The notes beneath the pieces are model-generated. The model was not told where the DNA came from. It saw only the letters and a list, made by a program, of their open reading frames with translations, and did not search any database. The position numbers were made by a program, and so were the translations under genes. Shown in pieces: positions 14,903-20,510 of a DNA stretch of 20,510 nucleotides. The stretch comes from Pseudobdellovibrionaceae bacterium (GTDB taxonomy: Bacteria > Bdellovibrionota > Bdellovibrionia > Bdellovibrionales > Bdellovibrionaceae), in the NCBI GenBank assembly GCA_947374445.1, contig CANCBY010000025.1:1-20510 (forward strand). Reading direction: 5' to 3'. Positions within the stretch are counted from its first letter, which is position 1. Each line of letters opens with the position of its first letter.

Positions 14903-16027
14903 TTAAAAAATGTAACGGCGATAGGCGACGCTTGAAACTAGTCCAAGCCCAGCCATCGTCGTTAGCATACTTGAACCACCATATGACAGCAGTGGCAGCG
15001 GAACACCCACGATTGGTAAGAGCCCAATTACCATTCCCATGTTTATGAACATATGCCAAAAAACGTAGCACAAGATCCCCACAGTTAGTAAAGCTCCAAA
15101 TTTTTCTCGAGCGCTTGAAGCGATGCGAATTCCTACCAAGAACAGAACACAAAATAGACCCAATGTGGTCAGACTGCCGATAAGGCCATGCTCTTCACTC
15201 AGAACAGAATAGATAAAGTCAGTATGGCGTTCCGGAAGAAACTCAAGCTGTGACTGCGTTCCTTTGCGAAAACCTTTTCCTAAAAAACGCCCACTGCCCA
15301 CAGCAATTTTAGATTGGATAGAGTTGTAGCCAGAACCCCGGGGATCATTTGTTGGTGAAAGAAAATTGATAATTCGATTCTTTTGATAATCACGAAGAAC
15401 ATAGTTCCAAGCAATGGGGGCCGCAACAATGCCTGCTCCGATAACAGCCGCCAGAATCCATCGGCGAATCTTCATAAATAAAATCATAGTGCCGCCGATT
15501 GCGGCGATCATAAGCGCTGTTCCGAGATCGGGCTGTTCAACGATAAAAACAAAAGGAATGCCTAGAATTAATAAAGGAAAAAGCAATTGTTTGACACCCA
15601 TGCCTGGGCCGTCAGTAGAGCGGTGTTGAAGAAATTTTGCCATCAGCATGATAAGTGCGAGCTTCATGGTCTCTGAGGGCTGGTATCTAAAAAAGCCGAG
15701 ATCAATCCAGCGTTGAGCGCCGAGTGCCACAGTTCCGAAAAAAGTTGTAAATACAATGGCACCCAAATTTAGGATGTAAATGAACAGAGCTACTCGGTTG
15801 ACAATTTGGTAGTCAATAAAGGTTGTGATGAAAAAAACGCTCCAGCCCACAACAAGCCAGATGATTTGATTGACGAACAAAGGCTCAACGTCTGCAGAGT
15901 GGGGGCCGTGTGTGGCGCTGTAGAGGTTGATCAGTCCTACCAAATTCAAAGCTAAAATGACCCAAACAAAATTCCAATCAATGCGTTTGAGAATTGTTCT
16001 TTCTTCAACGTGAAGATTTAAGTCCAT
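14903..16027 (-). CDS. rodA: Rod-shape SEDS peptidoglycan glycosyltransferase RodA
   Basis: A 374-aa polytopic SEDS protein, the glycosyltransferase that polymerises lipid II during cell elongation in partnership with PBP2. Family signatures are LGAQRWIDLGFFRYQPSE (102-119), EQPDLGTA (164-171), FLPERHTDFIYSVLSEEHG (263-281) with the likely catalytic Asp270, and GVPLPLLSYGGSS (341-353). Hydrophobic segments throughout agree with about ten membrane helices. It is last in the mreC-mreD-mrdA-rodA operon, starting 2 nt after the mrdA stop, with GAGG inside the mrdA tail as a ribosome site. Confidence 0.96.
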   Translation of the reverse strand: MDLNLHVEERTILKRIDWNFVWVILALNLVGLINLYSATHGPHSADVEPLFVNQIIWLVVGWSVFFITTFIDYQIVNRVALFIYILNLGAIVFTTFFGTVALGAQRWIDLGFFRYQPSETMKLALIMLMAKFLQHRSTDGPGMGVKQLLFPLLILGIPFVFIVEQPDLGTALMIAAIGGTMILFMKIRRWILAAVIGAGIVAAPIAWNYVLRDYQKNRIINFLSPTNDPRGSGYNSIQSKIAVGSGRFLGKGFRKGTQSQLEFLPERHTDFIYSVLSEEHGLIGSLTTLGLFCVLFLVGIRIASSAREKFGALLTVGILCYVFWHMFINMGMVIGLLPIVGVPLPLLSYGGSSMLTTMAGLGLVSSVAYRRYIF

Positions 16028-16029
16028 AG

Positions 16030-18027
16030 TTATTCGTCCTCTGATTCATGAACGACAGCAGGAATTTCTGCAGGCTTAGGTTTTGGGCCTTTGGCAGTCC
16101 TAATGGCCTCGGCAATAATTTCTGGATGATATTTTTCATAATAAGCACGAATAATATCGCGAACGACGGGGCCAGCGCCTGTGTTTCCATGGCAAGAATG
16201 TTCTGCAAGAGCGGCCACAGTGATTTCTGGTTTATCTGCAGGTGCCCAGGCAACGAACCATCCGTGATGGCGCTGATGTATCGGGCGAGACATACAGCTT
16301 TGATAAATTTGATCAGCTGAAAAGCCCATGACTTGTGATGTTCCAGTTTTGCCAGCCATTTGCACGCCAGGTATTTTTAAAAATTTTGCAGTTCCGCGAT
16401 CGCCATTGGCCACTCGGCGAAGCCCTTCTTTAACAACTTTAAATGTCTCGACATCGATATGGATACCGTTGCTCTGTGTTTGCGTGAGGTCTTTAACAAG
16501 TGTTGGTTGTGTTTCACGCACCACTTTGCCTGAGTTGTCGACGATCTTTTTGATAATAAATGGCCTAAACATTTTTCCTTCAAGACCGATGGTATTGTAG
16601 GCCACAGCCATTTGCAGCGGAGTGGCTTGAACAAAGCCTTGCCCGATCGCAGTTGAAAGATTTTCTCCAGGTTGCCATTCTTCGCCCATGGCTGCTTTTT
16701 TCCAGGCGGCGCTGGGCATGAGGCCGGCCACTTCTCGTGGGAGCTCGATACCAGTTTTTGTTCCGATGCCAAGTTGAGAGATATAATTGTGCATTTTATC
16801 AATGCCCAAAGAAATACCCATTTTGAAAAAGAAAATATTGCTCGAGCGCTCAAGAGCTTCAAAAACTGTGATGTTGCCGTGCCCTTCTTTTTTAGAGTCA
16901 TGGTAAAGGCGTTTTCCGAAGCGTAGGGCGCCGGGGCAGTTGACGATGGTTGTGGGTGTGATGACTTTTTCTTGAAGTGCGGTCACGGCCATAAACGCTT
17001 TAAAGGTTGATCCTGGAGAGTAGTAATCTTGGATCACTTTATTGCGCAGAGGTTTAAATGGATCGTTGATCAACTGATTCCAGTAAGTCGCATTGAGGTT
17101 GGCAGAGAATTGATTGGGGTCAAAGCTTGGGGTGCTGATCCATGAGAGAACTTCACCATTGGCTTTCATCGCAACAACAGCGCCAATCCTTTGTTGAGCC
17201 TTATATGAATTCCACGCAGCCTCCTGGATGTCTCTATCTAGAGTGAGAATAACATTGGATCCAGAAACGGGCTCTTGATCATGAACTTTTTCGCCGTAAA
17301 TATTGGGAGTCTGAGTGTTGGCCTCGCGGCCGTAGGCATCGACTTGCAAAAACTGAATTCCGTCGACTCCACGAATGTCTTTTTCGAGAACTTCTTCGAG
17401 CCCATTTTTGCCGATAATATCTCCTTGCTCGAAAGATATTTGATTTTTGTAGAGCTGATTATAAATAGGGAGCTGCTTTTTCGAGATTTCTCCAACGTAG
17501 CCAAAAAGCTGAGCGCCATCCTCAATCAAAGGATAGTGACGGACAATCGACTCTCGGATTTCAAGACCAGGGGTTTCAAGGCGGACATGCTTTAAACGAA
17601 AAACCTCATCGCGACTGAGATTGTCTTTGATTTTAACTTGAGCAAAGGGTCCATTTTGTCTTCGGCTTTTTTGAATTTTAGCAACAAGCTTTTCAGGTTC
17701 AATTCCTAAGATGGGTCCGATGATGTCAGCAACGTCCTCGGTGTCTTCGATGTATTGAGGAGATAAAATAGCTTCAAAGCCCGCTTGGTTTTCTACTAAA
17801 ATTTTACCATCTCGATCGAGAAGCAAACCGCGAGGAGCATTGATTTTATTTTGCTTTAGACGATTTTTTTCTGAGAACTCACGCAACTCATTGCCTTGGA
17901 TCACTTGCAGAAACCAAAGGCGCATTGAGAATGTAATAAAGGTAAACGCAATCGCTAGATAAAACAGACGGTACCTAGGTAAAAACTCCTTGGACTCATC
18001 TGGATTTGAAATAAAATCTTGGCTCAT
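16030..18027 (-). CDS. mrdA: Penicillin-binding protein 2 (elongation transpeptidase)
   Basis: A 665-aa class B penicillin-binding protein that cross-links peptidoglycan in the periplasm during elongation, partnered by RodA. A short cytoplasmic start is followed by one membrane segment (about 21-43). The pedestal/dimerisation domain (about 60-245) contains APRGLLLDRDG and the transpeptidase domain follows. Active-site motifs are S340-T-F-K343 (SPGSTFKAF), S395-S-N397 and K560-T-G562. Near the C terminus, QSCMSRPIHQRHHGWFVAWA carries Cys578, and a second cysteine, Cys612, sits in EHSCHGNTG; these are not general PBP2 features. The tail (about 648-665) is Pro/Glu-rich. The ATG overlaps the mreD stop by 4 nt (ATGA). 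The first-class motifs and operon position make the assignment safe. Confidence 0.96.
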   Translation of the reverse strand: MSQDFISNPDESKEFLPRYRLFYLAIAFTFITFSMRLWFLQVIQGNELREFSEKNRLKQNKINAPRGLLLDRDGKILVENQAGFEAILSPQYIEDTEDVADIIGPILGIEPEKLVAKIQKSRRQNGPFAQVKIKDNLSRDEVFRLKHVRLETPGLEIRESIVRHYPLIEDGAQLFGYVGEISKKQLPIYNQLYKNQISFEQGDIIGKNGLEEVLEKDIRGVDGIQFLQVDAYGREANTQTPNIYGEKVHDQEPVSGSNVILTLDRDIQEAAWNSYKAQQRIGAVVAMKANGEVLSWISTPSFDPNQFSANLNATYWNQLINDPFKPLRNKVIQDYYSPGSTFKAFMAVTALQEKVITPTTIVNCPGALRFGKRLYHDSKKEGHGNITVFEALERSSNIFFFKMGISLGIDKMHNYISQLGIGTKTGIELPREVAGLMPSAAWKKAAMGEEWQPGENLSTAIGQGFVQATPLQMAVAYNTIGLEGKMFRPFIIKKIVDNSGKVVRETQPTLVKDLTQTQSNGIHIDVETFKVVKEGLRRVANGDRGTAKFLKIPGVQMAGKTGTSQVMGFSADQIYQSCMSRPIHQRHHGWFVAWAPADKPEITVAALAEHSCHGNTGAGPVVRDIIRAYYEKYHPEIIAEAIRTAKGPKPKPAEIPAVVHESEDE

Positions 18028-18560
18028 GTGTTGGGGCTCCCTCGTTCAGGCAAAGGATCGCGCTCAGAGACATGATCTATGTATGAGAAGAGCCAGTAAA
18101 TAGGCGCAGCCCAAAGGGGAGTGAATAGCAATTCCATAAAACGTGGTCCCATTTGCAGTCCAATGGGATTGCTTTCGATCGTGCGAGACAAACCCCAACT
18201 GATCACATGATAGGCGATGGTTGAAAGAGCACTGGCTGCAACAAAGTAGCGAGTGCCAGGCCAAAAAACTCTTTCTTTTACGATGCTCACTGCCAGAGTG
18301 TATACCAGTGTGATCGCCCAAAGAGTTCCAAGGCCCATCGAGGTGAAGGGGCTGATGACAACAGCAAGACCATAATTAATAAAGATCGCTTCTGTTCTTT
18401 TGCGGTAAAGAGTCACGTAAAGAAAAACCAAAAGCCAAAGCATAGGTGCCGAAACTCCGCCAACCACCTGAAACCAAAAAGTGGTTTGAAAACTACAAAG
18501 CAGCAGGGTTGCTACGACGAGTAAGAAAGCATTGAGTAGATGCAGCTTCTGAGTTGGCAT
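18024..18560 (-). CDS. mreD: Rod-shape-determining protein MreD
   Basis: A 178-aa, very hydrophobic inner-membrane protein with about five membrane segments (near 8-30, 35-52, 60-95, 103-125, 145-162). MreD proteins are recognised mainly by this profile, size and place between mreC and mrdA, all of which fit. Part of the elongation machinery, with MreC and RodA/PBP2. The start codon shares one base with the mreC stop (TAATG), and the stop overlaps the mrdA start by 4 nt. Sequence motifs alone would be weak evidence; context makes it convincing. Confidence 0.9.
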   Translation of the reverse strand: MPTQKLHLLNAFLLVVATLLLCSFQTTFWFQVVGGVSAPMLWLLVFLYVTLYRKRTEAIFINYGLAVVISPFTSMGLGTLWAITLVYTLAVSIVKERVFWPGTRYFVAASALSTIAYHVISWGLSRTIESNPIGLQMGPRFMELLFTPLWAAPIYWLFSYIDHVSERDPLPERGSPNT

Positions 18561-19417
18561 TATTGATTTAGGCTCACTTTGGGTGTGCGATCCTCAAAGG
18601 CAGCATTGCGAATCACAAAAACTTCTTCGATTTTATCTGGATCAACAACGGGACGGAGTTCTACCTTCATCGAGACCGAGTAGCTTTTACTTTCAACTAA
18701 CTCCACTTTTGCAATTGGAAAGCCTTTTGGAAAGATATTATCAATTCCGCTCGTGACGACCAAATCACCGACTTGAATGTCTTCTGATTTTTCAACATAC
18801 TTAAGAGCGCAGGTGCTTTGGTTTTTGCCTTCAACTATGCCGCGAGCTCGGCTGCGTGAGATGATTCCATCAACCACAGAATAGCGATCTGTAATCAACA
18901 GGACTTGCGCTGAAAAAGCCTCGGGTCGAAAAATATAGCCGACAGCCCCTTCAGTTGTGATAACTGCCTGGCCTGCTTTGAGGCCGTGGTGCGTGCCCTT
19001 GTCGATTTGAATTGTCAGATGATCGGACATTAAATCTTTAGACATGACTCTCGCAGCCACGAGTTCCATTTTAGTTTGTTGCTTAAAATCCAACAAAGCT
19101 GTGAGCCGGTCGTTTTCTTTTTTAAGCTCTTCGTTGGCAACAAGGCGCGCCTGCAGCTCGTTATTTTTATCGGCAAGCTTCGCGCTTTCACGCTTGATGT
19201 TAATCAGATCTAAATAAAGGCTGGTGGTGCCACGAACACCATCGCTGAATGAAAAAAACATGTTCTGTGTCATTCCAGCCAAAAAACTGAAGGGTTTATT
19301 GTACCATCCAGTGTCGCGCGGGCCTTGCTGGGTATTGATCGACACCAGAGGCAAAGCGATGATGCAGATGAACAGAAGGACTTTTTTTAGATCGAAGTTC
19401 AAAAAATTCATATGCAA
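18560..19417 (-). CDS. mreC: Rod-shape-determining protein MreC
   Basis: A 285-aa bitopic inner-membrane protein: membrane segment at about 12-28, then a periplasmic coiled coil (about 68-112, ESAKLADKNNELQARL onward), then the two beta-barrel MreC domain (about 115-275) with GAVGYIFRPEAFSAQVLLIT and VGDLVVTSGIDNIFPKGFPI, the hallmark segments. MreC activates PBP2/RodA. First gene of the operon. Unlike many genomes, no mreB precedes it; a divergent isomerase gene does. The ATG at 19417 is followed by another at 19411, and neither has a clear ribosome site. Confidence 0.95.
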   Translation of the reverse strand: MHMNFLNFDLKKVLLFICIIALPLVSINTQQGPRDTGWYNKPFSFLAGMTQNMFFSFSDGVRGTTSLYLDLINIKRESAKLADKNNELQARLVANEELKKENDRLTALLDFKQQTKMELVAARVMSKDLMSDHLTIQIDKGTHHGLKAGQAVITTEGAVGYIFRPEAFSAQVLLITDRYSVVDGIISRSRARGIVEGKNQSTCALKYVEKSEDIQVGDLVVTSGIDNIFPKGFPIAKVELVESKSYSVSMKVELRPVVDPDKIEEVFVIRNAAFEDRTPKVSLNQ

Positions 19418-19433
19418 AGGCTAGCAAAAACAT

Positions 19434-19463
19434 TTGCTCTTTCCAAATAATTATCCCTATTCT
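19434..19463 (+). promoter_or_regulatory. Candidate promoter for the prolyl-isomerase gene
   Basis: TTGCTC (19434-19439) and TATTCT (19458-19463), 18 nt apart, lie about 43 nt before the start at 19507. AGGAG (19493-19497) provides the ribosome site. The same -35 hexamer TTGCTC occurs in the candidate promoter of the acyl-CoA dehydrogenase gene. Consensus match is moderate. Confidence 0.33.
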
Positions 19464-19474
19464 TTTACTTTCAA
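19446..19474 (-). promoter_or_regulatory. Candidate promoter for the mreC-mreD-mrdA-rodA operon
   Basis: On the minus strand, TTGAAA (19469-19474) and ATTATT (19446-19451) are 17 nt apart, about 28 nt before the mreC ATG. It overlaps the candidate plus-strand promoter at 19434-19463, so the two transcripts could compete. The -10 match is only fair. Confidence 0.28.
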
Positions 19475-19506
19475 ATCGTTCTGACCCAATTTAGGAGAAT
19501 CGACCC

Positions 19507-20510
19507 ATGTCCTTATCGATGTTTGACAAGATGAAAAAGCAGCTCACTTCTGACACTCTCTCTCCCAGAAGAGTGCTCGCTCTGATGATTTTTGGATCTA
19601 TCATCTTAGTTTTCGTGTTCTTTGGATTGCCTTCGCGCTTGGCCAATGAGGCTAGCACTGGGTCAGTGGCCCGAGTGAATAATACACTTATTTCTTTGGC
19701 TGACCTGCGCAATGAGACGCAGCGCCTTGAGCAAATGTATGCTCCTATCTTTGGCGGACAAATGCCAGGCGACACACAGCGCCAGTTTTTGCGAGGTCAG
19801 GCTGCTGAAAATTTAATCGGAATTGAGCTGATGTCTCAAGCTGCAAAAAAAGAAGGCATTTTGGCGACCAACACCGAAATCCGCGATTTTATCGTCAAAG
19901 AAGTTCCAATTTTTCAAAAAGATGGAAAATTTCAGCGCGAGCTTTACGAGAGATATTTGGAGTACGCAAAGACATCGGCTGGCGACTTTGAAGACAAAAT
20001 TCGCAAAGATCGTAAAAATCAAAGACTTCAGCGTTTAATGTCTGCTGCTGGAGCTCCTCTAGAGCTTGAAGTGCAAAAGCAAAAATTATTGCGAGAAACA
20101 AAGATCAATTTGCAATTTGCAAAAATTGATAAAGATCATTGGCTGGCTAAGGGCAATGTTTCTGATTCAGAGATCAAAGCCAAACTGGCTGAGCCTGATT
20201 TTTCAAAACGTGTGAAGGATTACTTTGCAAGCAACAAAGCTGAGTTTACAACTCAGGACGAAATTCATGCTCAACATATCTTGATCAAAGCTGAGGCCGG
20301 CAATGCAACGGCTGAAAAAGCGGCTCTTGAAAAAATTGAGGGGTTGAGAGCTCGTGCCAATAAAGAGGACTTTGCAAAGCTAGCAAAAGAATATTCGGAT
20401 GATACCGGCTCAAAAGCCAGTGGTGGTGACTTGGGATTTTTCTCAAAAGGTCGAATGGTTCCTGAGTTTGAAGCAGCGGCATTTCAGCAAAAAGTGGGTG
20501 AAGTTGGCGC
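19507..20510 (+). CDS. Membrane-anchored peptidyl-prolyl isomerase, PpiD/SurA type (3' end outside window)
   Basis: An open frame of 334 codons running off the window without a stop. It starts at an ATG with AGGAG 9 nt upstream. The product has a short cytoplasmic N terminus, one membrane anchor (about 23-40, VLALMIFGSIILVFVFFG), and a SurA_N-like helical chaperone region (about 52-215) with VARVNNTLISLADLRNE at its front. A parvulin rotamase domain begins near 252: IHAQHILIKAE, FAKLAKEYSDD, SGGDLGFFSKGRMVPEFEAA. This is the plan of PpiD, a periplasmic folding helper for exported proteins. The parvulin domain is cut at its last part, so total length and any C-terminal domain are unknown. It is divergent from the mreC operon. 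Confidence 0.92.
   Translation, partial: MSLSMFDKMKKQLTSDTLSPRRVLALMIFGSIILVFVFFGLPSRLANEASTGSVARVNNTLISLADLRNETQRLEQMYAPIFGGQMPGDTQRQFLRGQAAENLIGIELMSQAAKKEGILATNTEIRDFIVKEVPIFQKDGKFQRELYERYLEYAKTSAGDFEDKIRKDRKNQRLQRLMSAAGAPLELEVQKQKLLRETKINLQFAKIDKDHWLAKGNVSDSEIKAKLAEPDFSKRVKDYFASNKAEFTTQDEIHAQHILIKAEAGNATAEKAALEKIEGLRARANKEDFAKLAKEYSDDTGSKASGGDLGFFSKGRMVPEFEAAAFQQKVGEVG

Noticed and set aside
16377..16901. 174-codon minus-strand frame inside mrdA
   Set aside because: It is an alternate frame of the PBP2 gene, whose catalytic motifs lie in the other frame; no protein signature is seen.

Overview
The window looks like ordinary chromosome from a mildly AT-rich, Gram-negative, rod-shaped bacterium. 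It carries outer-membrane biogenesis genes (lptF-type permease, lipoprotein), a LysM envelope protein, a rod-shape operon and two competence-type genes. The gene content and the look of the proteins (GCDH-like acyl-CoA dehydrogenase, fused E1 dehydrogenase, two-gene ComEC, mreC-mreD-mrdA-rodA without mreB) suggest a member of the Bdellovibrionota or a related former delta-proteobacterium. This is an inference without any database search. I see no insertion sequence, prophage, CRISPR array, tRNA or rRNA.

Layout. (1) 66-2457, minus strand: a tight cluster of a glutaryl-CoA-dehydrogenase-like enzyme, a GNAT acetyltransferase and an HD phosphohydrolase. (2) 2631-7127, plus strand: a fused E1 alpha/beta 2-oxo-acid dehydrogenase overlapping by 4 nt with a divergent FabD-like acyltransferase, then alanine dehydrogenase. 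A strong terminator follows, lying inside the 3' end of the convergent next gene. (3) 7159-8855, minus strand: ComEC encoded as two overlapping genes, the membrane channel and a secreted metallo-beta-lactamase part. (4) 9162-12246, plus strand: a TPR lipoprotein coupled to a LysM protein, then DprA. (5) 12247-12457: a convergent intergenic region with an AT palindrome and a fully paired three-way-junction RNA element. Both of its apical loops show the A-N-GGA motif of CsrA/RsmA sites, and a U-tract follows. (6) 12458-13603, minus strand: LptF/LptG-family permease, divergent from a pseudo-receiver protein (13624-14370). (7) thioredoxin, 14544-14873. (8) 14903-19417, minus strand: the elongasome operon mreC-mreD-mrdA-rodA, with overlapping or nearly abutting genes. 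(9) 19507 to the end, plus strand: a membrane-anchored PpiD/SurA-type prolyl isomerase, cut by the window edge.

Together the genes cover amino-acid and acyl-CoA catabolism (GCDH, E1, Ald), envelope construction (LptF, LysM, TPR lipoprotein, MreC/D, PBP2, RodA, PpiD) and DNA uptake and processing (ComEC parts, DprA). The most novel-looking item is the 12374-12436 RNA structure, a candidate CsrA-titrating small RNA or CsrA-controlled leader. Next come the E1/acyltransferase pair with altered catalytic residues and the two-gene ComEC.
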